64,000 bases of DNA from Massilia sp. MS-15 (GCF_020176695.1 NZ_JAIWIA010000027.1:1-64000); one strand, 5' to 3'; numbered from the stretch's first letter, positions 38,687 to 47,702 are shown. Translations and numbers: made by a program. The notes: a model not told the origin generated them from the letters alone.

Positions 38687-41044
38687 TCAATAGGGCGTGT
38701 ACTGGAACCCGTTCCCGATGAGATCCAGGGTCGCCGCGACGTTTTCGGCCGACTCGCTGAAAGACACCAGCACCTGCTCGCGTCCCTGCCCGTCACCCAG
38801 GCGCGCCAGCCAGAACGCGGCCCCGGCCGCATCCGGCTCGCGCTGCAGTACGTTCTGGTAGAGCAGGCGCACGAACAGCTGGTCGTCCGGCGCGGTGCCG
38901 TACAATCCCGCGAATTCGGCGCTGCCGATGAAACCGCGCGCAGCGTCGAGCAGGCTGCTGCCCCTGTCGAGTTGGGCAATCCAGAAACCCAGTCCTTCCA
39001 GGTCGGGCGCGCGATCGAAGGCGGCGCGATACAGGCGGTAGGCCTGGCCGCCGTTGCCGTCGATGTCGAGCGCGATCGCCCCATATTCGAACAGCAGCCG
39101 TTCGACATTCACGACATCGTAGCGCGTGTCCCACAGGTCGTGCTGCGTAGTAGCTTCCTGCCCGTTACGCTGAATGAGGTAGTTGCCGGCCGCGCCCGGC
39201 AGCAGCAGCGTATCGATGCCGGCGCCGCCGTCGGTGCGCTGTCCCGGCAGCCCCGCCAGCAGGTCGTTCCCGGACGTCGCGGCCCCGGCCGGCGCGACGG
39301 TGCTGAAGCGCATGCTGTCCGGGCCGGCGTAGGGGTTTCCCGCCAGGTCGGACACCGCCCCCTGCGGCAGGTGGATCGTGTAGCTGCCCGGCGTGAAATG
39401 GGCGCTCGCCCTGAGCAGCACCTCGCTTCCCTGGACAAGTGGAAAGTCCATGCTGAGGTAGTCGTTGTCGCTGGCCTGGTAGACCACGGCGCCGTTCGGG
39501 CCGGTAATCGTGATGTTCGACTTGTCGATCGCGACCGGCTCGCTGAAGCGCAGCACGATGGTCGTGTCGGTCAGCGCGACGCCATCGGCGCCGGCCGGAT
39601 GGGTGCTGCCGAGCAGCGCCGGACCAACCGTGTCGCCGCGCAGCGGCAAGACCGCAAGCGTGTACGGGTGCACCCCGCCCATCGCCGACTTCAACTGCAG
39701 GTAATATTCTCCGCTCAGCGTCGGCGTGAAGTCGAGCGCCAGCGAGTAATTGCGGTCGTCCCAGCCGTCGTCAACCGCCAACGTCGCGCCGTCCGCGCCG
39801 AGTATGCGCAGCACGAAGCCCTCGGCGCGTCCCGTCTGCGCGCCCACGGTCATCGCATAAGGCTCTCCCGCCACCAGCGAGACCCGGTACATGTCGACAT
39901 CGCTGGCAGCCTCCAGCACTCCCCGGGTGGACACGCCTATGGGGACCGCCTGCGCGGTCGCGATGGTGTCGCCGACCAGGTCGCGCCTCCCGGGACTCAG
40001 GCTGGCCATATAGGAGCGCGGTTCGAGCAGGCCGCGGACCGTCGGGCCCTGCTCCACATCCAGGAAATGGCTGTCCCCTGCGCCCGCGCGGAAATCGAAC
40101 GACATCGTCCTGCCGTCGATGTTGCCCGAGGCGGAATCGCGTATCGTGCCCGCTGCGTCGCGCAGGAACAGCATGTAGGCATCCGGTTCGGCATTGAAGG
40201 TAAGCGTATAGAACACTCCTTCTTCGACGTCGAGCCGGAACCGGTCCACATCGTGCTCGAATTCGATGGTCCCCGTGGCAAGCGCTCCCGGCGCGATGGA
40301 GCCCAGCGTCGCATTGCTCGGCAAATAGTCGTCCTGCCAGGTCTGCGAGATCCCCTTGAAGGTGCCTGCCTGCAGGCCGCGCAACTCGAGGAAGTAGTCG
40401 CCGGCCTGCGCGGGCGAGAAGCCCCAGTCCAGGTATTGTACGAACCTGCCGGCGGCATCGAGGATCCGGATCTCGGTCGGAAAGACGTAGGGCGAACCGG
40501 TGCCGATGCCGGGCCCCTCGAATTCGAAGCGGTAATGCACGCCGGGCTGCACGCTGAACCTGACCCAGTCGATATCGCCCGCCACCTCGAAGCTGCCGGT
40601 GACCGAGCCGTCGCGCGGCAGGAAGGCGCTGGTGGCACTACCGGCCGGCTGGTCGTCGGCCCCCGTGCGCAGCGCGGCCTTGAGCTCGTAGCCTTCCAGT
40701 CCGTACCATTTGTACAACGAGATCGCTTCGACATAATAGGTTCCTGCCGCTGGCGCTACGAATTCGATCGTCGGGCCGTGCAGGTAGTCGCCGTTCAGGA
40801 TCCTGGTCAGCCGGTTGCCTGCCGCGTCGTACACTGCCAGCGCATACACGGCGTTGCCGATCTCGGGAAGGCTGATGCCGGTGGTCGATTCCAGCGAAAA
40901 CAGGTAGCGCTGGCCGGCATCGAGCGTGATGGCGAACCAGTCGCCATCGTAGCCGCGCTCGAATCGCCCACGCTGCGGCGCGAACAGGTCGAGGCGGCCG
41001 GGCGTGTCCGGATTCTGGGGAAAGTCGTCGGTCAGGTCAACCAT
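38687..41044 (-). CDS. Large PPC-repeat / DUF4214 domain protein, probably secreted
   Basis: A 785-residue acidic protein with no N-terminal signal peptide. Four repeated beta-sandwich units of the bacterial pre-peptidase C-terminal type occupy about 18-125, 133-230, 250-360 and 365-470 (recurrent patterns D-x-D-W-x-x-x and GxYYLxL). A Big_5/SbsA-like Ig domain (PVAIDKSNITITGPNG...) lies at about 480-585. A short hemolysin-like segment (TSGNDLLAGLPGQRTDGGAGIDTL) lies at about 592-615, and a DUF4214 domain at about 660-770 (YRLYRAAFDRAPDLEGLGFW..., LYQNVLQREPDAAGAAFW). The missing signal peptide and hemolysin-like plus DUF4214 tail suggest type I secretion to the cell surface, perhaps in adhesion. 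No transporter lies nearby. It is flanked by hemL (convergent) and corA. Confidence 0.8.
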   Translation of the reverse strand: MVDLTDDFPQNPDTPGRLDLFAPQRGRFERGYDGDWFAITLDAGQRYLFSLESTTGISLPEIGNAVYALAVYDAAGNRLTRILNGDYLHGPTIEFVAPAAGTYYVEAISLYKWYGLEGYELKAALRTGADDQPAGSATSAFLPRDGSVTGSFEVAGDIDWVRFSVQPGVHYRFEFEGPGIGTGSPYVFPTEIRILDAAGRFVQYLDWGFSPAQAGDYFLELRGLQAGTFKGISQTWQDDYLPSNATLGSIAPGALATGTIEFEHDVDRFRLDVEEGVFYTLTFNAEPDAYMLFLRDAAGTIRDSASGNIDGRTMSFDFRAGAGDSHFLDVEQGPTVRGLLEPRSYMASLSPGRRDLVGDTIATAQAVPIGVSTRGVLEAASDVDMYRVSLVAGEPYAMTVGAQTGRAEGFVLRILGADGATLAVDDGWDDRNYSLALDFTPTLSGEYYLQLKSAMGGVHPYTLAVLPLRGDTVGPALLGSTHPAGADGVALTDTTIVLRFSEPVAIDKSNITITGPNGAVVYQASDNDYLSMDFPLVQGSEVLLRASAHFTPGSYTIHLPQGAVSDLAGNPYAGPDSMRFSTVAPAGAATSGNDLLAGLPGQRTDGGAGIDTLLLPGAAGNYLIQRNGQEATTQHDLWDTRYDVVNVERLLFEYGAIALDIDGNGGQAYRLYRAAFDRAPDLEGLGFWIAQLDRGSSLLDAARGFIGSAEFAGLYGTAPDDQLFVRLLYQNVLQREPDAAGAAFWLARLGDGQGREQVLVSFSESAENVAATLDLIGNGFQYTPY

Positions 41045-41064
41045 GGCGCACCAAGGTCACACGT

Positions 41065-42030
41065 CTAGCGCAGCCAGCCGCGGCGCTGGAAGTATACGAG
41101 CGGCGCCGCCATGGCCGCCACCATCAGTCCGATCGCGAGCGGATAGCCGAAGTTCCAGTTCAGCTCGGGGAAGACCTTGAAGTTCATGCCGTAGATGCTG
41201 GCGATGAGGGTCGGCGGCAGGAAGGCCACCGAGGCCACCGAGAAGATCTTGATGATCTTGTTCTGGTTGATGTTGATGAAGCCGACCGTGGCGTCCATCA
41301 GGAAGTTCACCTTGTCGAACAGGAAAGACGTGTGGCCGTCGAGCGACTCGATGTCGCGCAGGATCTGGCGCGCTTCCTCGAACTGGTCCGCGTTCAGCAG
41401 CCGGCCGCGCATCAGGAAGCTGACCGCGCGCCGCGTGTCCATCATGTTGCGGCGGATGCGGCCGTTCAAGTCTTCCTCGTGCGCGATCGCGTTCAGCGCG
41501 GCGGCCGCGTCCTGGTCGGTGAATTCCTTCTGCAGCACGCGGGTCGAGACTTCTTCTAGGGCCTCGTAGATGCCCTCGAGCGCATCCGCCGAGTACTCGG
41601 CATCGGTCGCGTACAGGTCGAGCAGCACGTCCATGTAGTCTTCGATCGAGCCGGGCCGCGAGCGCGCGCGCAGGCGTACCAGGCGGAACACCGGCAGGTC
41701 GTCGTTGTGCACCGAGAACAGGATTTTCCCGGACAGGATGAAGGCCACCGTCACCACGCGCGACGGCCCGTCTTCCTCTTCGAGCAGGAAGTCGGTGCGC
41801 AGGTGCAGGTCGCCATTCTCGGCTTCGTAGTAGCGCGCCGACGCCTCGATGTCCGACACCTCGTCCTCGCCCGGCAGCGTCACCCCATAGGTGGTCTTGA
41901 CCAGGATGCGCTCCTCGTCGGTGGGCTCGTTCAGGTCGACCCAGACCGGTGTCACGTTGGCCAGGTCCTCGCGCGAGTCGACGCTGACCTGGTTCAGGCG
42001 GCCATTTTGTAGGACGAATACGTTGATCAT
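41065..42030 (-). CDS. corA: CorA-family magnesium/cobalt transporter
   Basis: A 321-residue pentameric divalent-cation channel. A long cytoplasmic funnel (1-255) with acidic helices is followed by two C-terminal membrane helices. The YGMNF signature lies at the end of TM1. The short C-terminal tail is basic (RRGWLR). The start ATG 42030 (MINVFVLQNGRLNQV) is preferred over upstream codons in frame. It lies 20 bases downstream of the start of the PPC protein on the same strand. Confidence 0.95.
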   Translation of the reverse strand: MINVFVLQNGRLNQVSVDSREDLANVTPVWVDLNEPTDEERILVKTTYGVTLPGEDEVSDIEASARYYEAENGDLHLRTDFLLEEEDGPSRVVTVAFILSGKILFSVHNDDLPVFRLVRLRARSRPGSIEDYMDVLLDLYATDAEYSADALEGIYEALEEVSTRVLQKEFTDQDAAAALNAIAHEEDLNGRIRRNMMDTRRAVSFLMRGRLLNADQFEEARQILRDIESLDGHTSFLFDKVNFLMDATVGFININQNKIIKIFSVASVAFLPPTLIASIYGMNFKVFPELNWNFGYPLAIGLMVAAMAAPLVYFQRRGWLR

Positions 42031-42118
42031 GCGTGTTTCTCGAGGGCCGGAATGCGAAGTGACGCAAGTGTAACCGACAGCCCGCAGGGGCGGCCACCCC
42101 GTCACGACAATTTCGTCG

Positions 42119-42430
42119 CTAGCCTGCGCCGGACGCCGCCCCTGCGCCGAACATGGCCGCATGCCAGTAGGCGCGCGGGTCGTCGAGCCAGGCAAAGCGC
42201 GCCTTGCCGGCCAGCGCGCGCAGTGGCGCGAGCCCGATCCGGTAGCGCCACAGCAGCGCGACCAGCTCGCGCATGGCGTCCCGGTTCAGGCGCCGCAGGT
42301 CGAGCGCCACCAGCAGGTCGCGCCCTTCGCCGCGGCAGCCCGCCACACCCGCGAGCCCCAGCAGGCCATCGAAGAAACGGCGCTCGTCACCCGGCGAATA
42401 AAAGCCCTGCAAGCGGATCCGGAGTTCCAC
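42119..42430 (-). CDS. Small conserved-looking hypothetical protein
   Basis: A possible 103-residue soluble protein beginning MELRIRLQGFYSPGDERRFF. It lies 9 bases after the mtgA stop, on the same strand, with GC-rich third positions like its neighbours. It has alternating beta/alpha character (VALDLRRLNRDAMRELVALLWRYRIGLAPL) that recalls a STAS or ferredoxin-like fold, but I recognise no family. It could belong to the mtgA operon. Coding status is probable but unproven. Confidence 0.55.
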   Translation of the reverse strand: MELRIRLQGFYSPGDERRFFDGLLGLAGVAGCRGEGRDLLVALDLRRLNRDAMRELVALLWRYRIGLAPLRALAGKARFAWLDDPRAYWHAAMFGAGAASGAG

Positions 42431-42439
42431 GGCCGGGGC

Positions 42440-43180
42440 TCAGGGCAGGTCGACGAAGCGCATCCGGCGCTGGATCAGCGCGGTACGACGTTCCAGGTAG
42501 CGGGTGCTGCGGTGCTTGTCGTAGTAGCGCGGGTTGGGCAGCATCACGGCCAGGCGCGCGGCCTGCTGCGCGTTCAAGTTCGCGGCCGAGGTGCGGAAAT
42601 AGTGGCGCGCGGCCGCCTCGGCGCCGAACACGCCGCGGCCGTACTCCACCACGTTCAGGTAGACCTCGAGGATGCGGCGCTTGGGCATCACCGTTTCCAG
42701 CATGAAGGCGATGACCAGCTCCTGGCCCTTGCGCAGGTAGCTGCGCGAGCCGGACAGGAACAGGTTCTTGGCCAGCTGCTGGGTGATGGTGGAGCCGCCG
42801 CCCACCACCTTGCTGCGCCGGTTGTTCTTTTCATAGGCCGCTTCCAGCGCTTCCCAGTCCACCCCGCCATGCTCGGCGAAGCGCGAATCCTCGGACGCCA
42901 CCACCGCCTTTTTGAGGTTGACCGAGATGCGCTCGTAGGGCACCCATTCATGCTTGAGCGTCGCGTTCGGGTTCTTCTCGCGCAGTTCCGCCAGCTGCTG
43001 GCGCATGAAGCTGGTCGAGCCGGGATTGAATACCGCGTACCAGCACACCATGGCGAAGAAATACAGCTGCACCAGCAGCACCAGCAGCAGCGGGCCGAGC
43101 ACCAGCCACTTGCGCCAGCGGCGCGCCCCCTTGCCGGCGGCCTTCTTCGTCTTGCCCATCGCGAGCGTGCTGGTATTCAT
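42440..43180 (-). CDS. mtgA: Monofunctional biosynthetic peptidoglycan transglycosylase
   Basis: A 246-residue inner-membrane GT51 enzyme that polymerises lipid II into glycan strands. A basic N-terminus and one TM helix at about 25-47 precede the catalytic domain. The first catalytic Glu lies in ASEDSRFAEHGG (Glu97), the second conserved block is GGSTITQQLAKNLFL (128-142), and the RKGQELVIAFMLE and EVYLNVVEYGRGVFG motifs are intact. It overlaps aroE by four bases (ATGA), forming the tonB-aroE-mtgA operon. Confidence 0.96.
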   Translation of the reverse strand: MNTSTLAMGKTKKAAGKGARRWRKWLVLGPLLLVLLVQLYFFAMVCWYAVFNPGSTSFMRQQLAELREKNPNATLKHEWVPYERISVNLKKAVVASEDSRFAEHGGVDWEALEAAYEKNNRRSKVVGGGSTITQQLAKNLFLSGSRSYLRKGQELVIAFMLETVMPKRRILEVYLNVVEYGRGVFGAEAAARHYFRTSAANLNAQQAARLAVMLPNPRYYDKHRSTRYLERRTALIQRRMRFVDLP

Positions 43181-43983
43181 GGTCGCATCTTCCTGAACAG
43201 TTCAGTGGTATCGGGACGCACGCCGCGCCAGATGGCGAAGGCTTCGGCGGCCTGCTCGACCAGCATGCCCAGGCCGTCGCGCACCCCCGCGCCCTGGCCC
43301 GCCGCGAATTGCATGAACACGGTGGGCTGCTCGCCATACATCATGTCCAGCGCCAGCGCGCCGGGTGCGAATACGCCGGCCGGCAGCGGCGGCAGCGCGC
43401 CCGCCAAGCTGCTGGAACTGGCATTCACGACGATGTCGAAGGCACCGGCGACGGCGCCGAAGCCGCCCCCCCGCAGCAGCACCCCGTGCCGGCCGAAGTC
43501 GCGCGCCAGCGCGGCCGCCGTGGCGGCGGTGCGGTTGGCGATGACGATCTCGCGCGGGCCCTGTTCGATCAGGGGCAGCAGGGCGCCGCGCGCCGCGCCG
43601 CCCGCGCCCAGCAGCAGCACGCGGCCGCCGGCGATGGCCTTGCCCGCGTTGCGGGTGATGTCGGCCACCAGGCCCGGACCGTCGGTATTGTCGCCGGCGA
43701 TCTCGCCGTTGTCGAAGCTGAGCGTGTTAACCGCCCCGGCCGCCCGCGCGCGCGGCGCCAGCCGGGTACACAGGGCGGCCGCTTCGATCTTAAAGGGCAC
43801 GGTCACATTGGCACCGCGGTAGCCCTCGTCCACCAGGCGCCTGAGCGTGGCGGCGAAGCCGTCCAGCGGCGCCAGGCAGCGCCCGTAGACCAGGTCCTGG
43901 CCGGTCTGGCGCGCGAACACCGCATGGATCGCGGGCGACTTGCTGTGGTCGACCGGGTTCCCGATCACGCAGTATTTGTCCAT
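43177..43983 (-). CDS. aroE: Shikimate dehydrogenase (AroE)
   Basis: A 268-residue NADP-dependent enzyme that reduces 3-dehydroshikimate to shikimate. Substrate-binding SKSPAIH, catalytic Lys65 (NVTVPFK) and Asp101 (DNTDG), the nucleotide loop LLGAGGAARG and the NRTAATA adenosine-phosphate-binding motif are seen. It begins 5 bases after the TonB-like gene and overlaps mtgA by four bases. The ATG at 43983 is the start; upstream in-frame sequence belongs to the tonB coding strand. Confidence 0.96.
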   Translation of the reverse strand: MDKYCVIGNPVDHSKSPAIHAVFARQTGQDLVYGRCLAPLDGFAATLRRLVDEGYRGANVTVPFKIEAAALCTRLAPRARAAGAVNTLSFDNGEIAGDNTDGPGLVADITRNAGKAIAGGRVLLLGAGGAARGALLPLIEQGPREIVIANRTAATAAALARDFGRHGVLLRGGGFGAVAGAFDIVVNASSSSLAGALPPLPAGVFAPGALALDMMYGEQPTVFMQFAAGQGAGVRDGLGMLVEQAAEAFAIWRGVRPDTTELFRKMRP

Positions 43984-43988
43984 CACCC

Positions 43989-44867
43989 CTACCCCCCGCG
44001 CAGCTCGGCCTGCATCTTTTCCTCGCGCGTGAAGCGGAAGCGCGTGATCACCTCCCACAGGTCGTCCTTGCCGCGGCTGCGCATGTTCGCCGGGAAGGCG
44101 CCGAAGGGCGCGGCCTGGCGCACGATGCGCAGCGCCGCCGCATCCAGCGCCGGGCTGCCCGAACTGCGCTCGATGCGCGGACCGCCATCCTTCAGGTAGA
44201 GGCTCCCATCCTGGAACACGGGGATATAGACCACCAGTTCGCCGTACAGCTTCCTGCCGTTCTGCTGCGGGAAGTTGAGGGTGCCGACTTCCTCGATCCG
44301 CTTCTGCATTTCTTTATAGTAGAGGGCATAGCCGACCTGGCGCGTGCTGGGCGTGATCTGGGTGCGCTTGGGACGCTTGTTCTGGTCCTCGATGCGCTCG
44401 ATGACCTCGGCCGCCGCGCGCGAGATGGCGCGGCTGGTGTCGAAGGCATCAAGGCCGCGCGCGGCCGGATCGGGCTTGTCCTGCTCGGTCCTGGGCGCCG
44501 CCGCGAAACTGGACGAGCGCACCCGGGTCAGCACGTTTTCCTGGCGCTGCTCGAGGTCGGCGATGCGGCGCTGCAGGGCCTTGATGCTTTCGCCGTCCTC
44601 GACCTTGCGCAGGTCGGGCAGCGGGGAGCGCACCCGTCCCGCATCGGCCGTGCCGCCGCCTTCCAGGTTGGCCTGGGCCAGCGCGTCGGCCTTGGCCGGG
44701 GCCCGCGCGTGCTTGGCGTTGACCAGGATGACTTCCAGGCCGGGGTCGGCCGGGCGCTGGCGGAAGGCATCGGGAGCGGCGAAACGCACCGCCAGCAGCG
44801 CCGCGTGCGCGAGCACGGAGACGCCGAGGGCGATCATCAGGGGACGGTTGTTTTGCAAGTACTTCAC
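43989..44867 (-). CDS. TonB-like energy transducer protein
   Basis: A 292-residue single-pass inner-membrane protein. A short cytoplasmic N-terminus precedes a signal-anchor helix at about 11-30 (MIALGVSVLAHAALLAVRFA). The middle is a coiled-coil and proline-poor linker (about 85-160), unlike the PE/PK-rich arm of classic TonB. The TonB C-terminal domain covers about 195-285 (GELVVYIPVFQDGSLY..., DAAALRIVRQAAPFGAFP). No exbB/exbD is nearby. The pairing with aroE-mtgA recalls a Burkholderiales arrangement. It could be a TonB-related envelope protein rather than an iron-uptake transducer. Confidence 0.85.
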   Translation of the reverse strand: MKYLQNNRPLMIALGVSVLAHAALLAVRFAAPDAFRQRPADPGLEVILVNAKHARAPAKADALAQANLEGGGTADAGRVRSPLPDLRKVEDGESIKALQRRIADLEQRQENVLTRVRSSSFAAAPRTEQDKPDPAARGLDAFDTSRAISRAAAEVIERIEDQNKRPKRTQITPSTRQVGYALYYKEMQKRIEEVGTLNFPQQNGRKLYGELVVYIPVFQDGSLYLKDGGPRIERSSGSPALDAAALRIVRQAAPFGAFPANMRSRGKDDLWEVITRFRFTREEKMQAELRGG

Positions 44868-44956
44868 TGCGCGTGCCCGGGCGGGCGGTTGGATCAGGGA
44901 TGGGGCATTCTAACCTGCAACAGCGGGCGGGGGGAGATTCGGGCGTGATCGCGACA

Positions 44957-45050
44957 CGTAGGATGGGGATTCAACGGGTGGCAAGATCATCGTGTACGGC
45001 ATTCATCTGCCAACGGTCACCGCGTGGGCAGGAAACCTGCCCACCCTACG
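44957..45050. repeat. Intergenic palindromic element bounded by CGTAGG / CCTACG
   Basis: A 94-base element in the 186-base gap between the TonB-like gene and the RNB nuclease gene. Ends are CGTAGG (44957-44962) and CCTACG (45045-45050). Inside is a perfect 9-bp inverted repeat GTGGGCAGG-AAA-CCTGCCCAC (45024-45044). It resembles GGTGGGC elements at 3.13, 36.27 and 50.97 kb and looks like a dispersed BIME/REP-type repeat. Lying just past the RNB stop, the stem could also act as a transcription barrier. Confidence 0.6.
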
Positions 45051-45053
45051 GTA

Positions 45054-47111
45054 TCACCCAGCCTTGGCGGGCACTTCGACGCCCTCCTCGGTCGTGACCG
45101 CGGCAACCACGCCTTCGGCTTCCACGACTTCGGCCAGCGTCGCTTCCCCGGTATCGCCCTCTTCCTCTTCTTCCAGCGCGAGCGCCGCGTCGGGCGCCGT
45201 GGCCGCCACTTCCAGCAGGCGCGCCTCAAGGCTCAGGTCGACCTCGTCCCAGCGCAGGATATCGAGCCGCACCTGGGCGCCGCGCGCCAGCTGCGGCATG
45301 CCGGCCAGGCGCGCCACCAGCGGGATCTCGACCAGGCGCAGGAGGTCTTCCTTGAGTACCACGGCATCGACCTGCCTGGCGTTCTCCTGCGCCAGCCAGC
45401 GCAGGCACCAGTAGCGCTCCATGTTCTGCTGGAAGTCGTTGTAGGCCGCGTAGGCCGCGTCGAAGGCGGACACGATCGAGAACAGGGTCGCGTCGCGGTG
45501 CTTGAACGGCGCCACCAGCGGCGCCGTCACGCCATGCGAGGCGCAGGCCAGGATCTGCCACTGGTTCACCAGGTCGGTGTAGCGGCGCAAGGGCGAGGTG
45601 CTCCACGCGTACTGGTCCACCCCCAGGCCCTGGTGCGGGGCCGCGTGGGTCACCATGCGCACCTGGATCTTGGCCGCCCAGCCGCCGGCGCCCGGTCCCT
45701 GCGAGCGGTAGATGCCCGGCACCCCCGAGTCGTGCAGCAGCTTGCCCCAGGTGCTGTTGGCGAAGATCATCAGCTCGGCCACGATCTTGTCGAGCGGCGC
45801 GCCGCGCTTGCGGCGCACGATCGAGACCACGTCGTCTTCGACGTAGAAGTTGAAGTCCACGCGGTTGGCCTGTTCCGGCCTGAGGCCGAAGGCTTCGCGC
45901 TTCTTCATGCGGCCCGCTTCCAGCTGCAGGGCCCATTGCCACAGCAGGCCCAGTTCTTCCTTGTGCGGGTAGTCGGCCGTACCTTCGCCGCTGCCACCGG
46001 CCAGCGCTTCCTCGGTGACGATGGCGTCCAGGTCGTTCAGGCGCAGGTTGCGCGCGATCGGTACGCGTTCGGCACGGGTGGTGGTCGAGACCACGCTCCA
46101 GTCCTGCGGATCGAGCACCGCGTACAGCGACAGCGCCGGGCAGTCCGTGCCTTCGGCCAGCGTGAAGGCATTCACCACCTCGTCCGGCAGCATGGTGATC
46201 TTATCGCCCGGCATATACACGGTGGACATGCGCGCGCGCGCAATCCTGTCGATCGCATCGTCCGGCCGGATGGCCAGGCCGGGCGCCGCGATATGGATGC
46301 CGACCTGCAGCCTGCCGTCCGCGAGCCTGCGCACCGAGAAGGCGTCGTCGATCTCGGTCGTGGTGACGTCGTCGATCGAGAAGGCGGCGACGTCGGCCAG
46401 CGGCAGGTCTTCCGGGGCCCCGGGCACCTCCACCTGGGGGAAACCGGCGCCGCGCGGGAAGTGCTCGAACAGGAAGCGCGACATGTGCAGTTCCTTGGGC
46501 GAAGCCAGGCCGCCCGTGTTCAGCATCAGGCGCGCAGCCGTAGTCTGCAGCTCGTTGGCGGCCGCTTCCAGGGCCTTGTATTCAATCGTGTTCTTGTCCG
46601 GCTTGAACAGCAGCTGCTGGACGATGGACTGCATCGAAGCGGGCAGCTTGCCGGCCTTGAGTTCGTCCACGTAGCCGGCCTGCACGATGGCCTGCTGCTT
46701 TTTCTTCTCGATGCCGGCCAGTGCCGCCTTCAGGGTCTGCTCGGGGGCGGCCTTGTAGCGTCCGCGGCCCTTCTTGTGGAAGTAGATCGGCGCGGCGTGC
46801 AGCGCCAGCACCAGTCCGGCCGCTTCAAACGGCAGCGGCGCGTGGCCGAAGTATTCCAGCCCCAGCTCGGCGAAGCCGAATTCTTCCTGTCCCGCCACTT
46901 CCCACAGGAAGTCGAGGTCGACCTCGGCGGCGATGCCTTTCGCGCTGCCCAGCAAGGCTTCCGGCTCGGGCTGCTCGAACTGGATCAGCACGTCGCGCGA
47001 CTTGACCTTGCTGCGCTTGCCGCTGGCCAGTTCCACCTGGTAGGCCTCGCCCGCCTGCGACAGGACCTTGCCGGCCTTGAAGTCGCCCGACTCTTCAAAA
47101 AATACGTTCAT
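45054..47111 (-). CDS. RNB-domain exoribonuclease (RNase II family)
   Basis: A 685-residue 3'-5' exoribonuclease of the RNase II/R superfamily. The N-terminal 225 residues are not the typical cold-shock domains of RNase R. The RNB catalytic core starts near 243 with FSIDDVTTTEIDDAFSV, providing the conserved aspartates, and continues through GIHIAAP, RMSTVYMPGDKITMLP, and WSTSPLRRYTDLVNQWQI. A strongly acidic tail (about 635-685, EEEEEGDTGEATLAEVVEAEG) ends the protein. Length and architecture fit the RNase II-like group common in Burkholderiales. It starts 1 base before the ubiC stop region and is downstream of ubiC. Confidence 0.9.
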   Translation of the reverse strand: MNVFFEESGDFKAGKVLSQAGEAYQVELASGKRSKVKSRDVLIQFEQPEPEALLGSAKGIAAEVDLDFLWEVAGQEEFGFAELGLEYFGHAPLPFEAAGLVLALHAAPIYFHKKGRGRYKAAPEQTLKAALAGIEKKKQQAIVQAGYVDELKAGKLPASMQSIVQQLLFKPDKNTIEYKALEAAANELQTTAARLMLNTGGLASPKELHMSRFLFEHFPRGAGFPQVEVPGAPEDLPLADVAAFSIDDVTTTEIDDAFSVRRLADGRLQVGIHIAAPGLAIRPDDAIDRIARARMSTVYMPGDKITMLPDEVVNAFTLAEGTDCPALSLYAVLDPQDWSVVSTTTRAERVPIARNLRLNDLDAIVTEEALAGGSGEGTADYPHKEELGLLWQWALQLEAGRMKKREAFGLRPEQANRVDFNFYVEDDVVSIVRRKRGAPLDKIVAELMIFANSTWGKLLHDSGVPGIYRSQGPGAGGWAAKIQVRMVTHAAPHQGLGVDQYAWSTSPLRRYTDLVNQWQILACASHGVTAPLVAPFKHRDATLFSIVSAFDAAYAAYNDFQQNMERYWCLRWLAQENARQVDAVVLKEDLLRLVEIPLVARLAGMPQLARGAQVRLDILRWDEVDLSLEARLLEVAATAPDAALALEEEEEGDTGEATLAEVVEAEGVVAAVTTEEGVEVPAKAG

Positions 47112-47112
47112 G

Positions 47113-47694
47113 TCATTTCGTGTTCTGTTGTGTGGTGGCCCGCTTCAGGTCCAGCACCGCCGGCAGGAATACCTCGGTGACCAGCAGCAGGCCGTGGTGG
47201 CGGCGGTAGACGCAGCGCCGCGCATAATACAGTGTGTCCTCGGGTCCGCCGATGGCCGCGCGCACGCGGCGAAACAGCGGATGGCCCGCGCGGATGCGCG
47301 CGTATTCCAGCTGGCCACGGCGCACCAGCGGATCGTAGAACAGGGTGGTGCCGAGCGAGCGCTCGCCCAGCGCCGAAAACAGCGGCCAGTCGCTGGCCGT
47401 GCAGCCCATCGGCACCACCGTGTGGCCGAACACCCGTGGCCGGCCATCGCATTCGAGCAGCACTTCGCGTTCCCACACGCGTCCCCGACGCGGCAGGCCG
47501 ATCGTGCGCGCCTCGTCCGCCAGGCAGGTGGCGGCCTGCTGGTGCAGGCGGCGCACGCGGAAGGCTGCACTGTGCGCCATCAGGCGCGCGGTCAGCGAAC
47601 CCTCGGTCGTCAGCCAGTCGCGCATCCGGTCCGGCGCGCGCAGCGCCACCGCATGCGGCTGCCAGGCCGCCAGCCTCAGCGAAGCATTCCTCAT
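47113..47694 (-). CDS. ubiC: Chorismate--pyruvate lyase (UbiC)
   Basis: A 193-residue enzyme that releases pyruvate from chorismate to give 4-hydroxybenzoate for ubiquinone. The family blocks are LTTEGSLTARL, VWEREVLLECDGRPRVFGHTV, SLGTTLFYDPLVRRGQLEYARI and ARRCVYRRHHGLLLVTEVFLP, the last with the catalytic Arg and Glu region. The frame is open far upstream into yqiA, but ATG 47694 gives the right length. It lies between a YqiA-like esterase and the RNB nuclease. Confidence 0.93.
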   Translation of the reverse strand: MRNASLRLAAWQPHAVALRAPDRMRDWLTTEGSLTARLMAHSAAFRVRRLHQQAATCLADEARTIGLPRRGRVWEREVLLECDGRPRVFGHTVVPMGCTASDWPLFSALGERSLGTTLFYDPLVRRGQLEYARIRAGHPLFRRVRAAIGGPEDTLYYARRCVYRRHHGLLLVTEVFLPAVLDLKRATTQQNTK

Positions 47695-47702
47695 TGCGCC
47701 AT

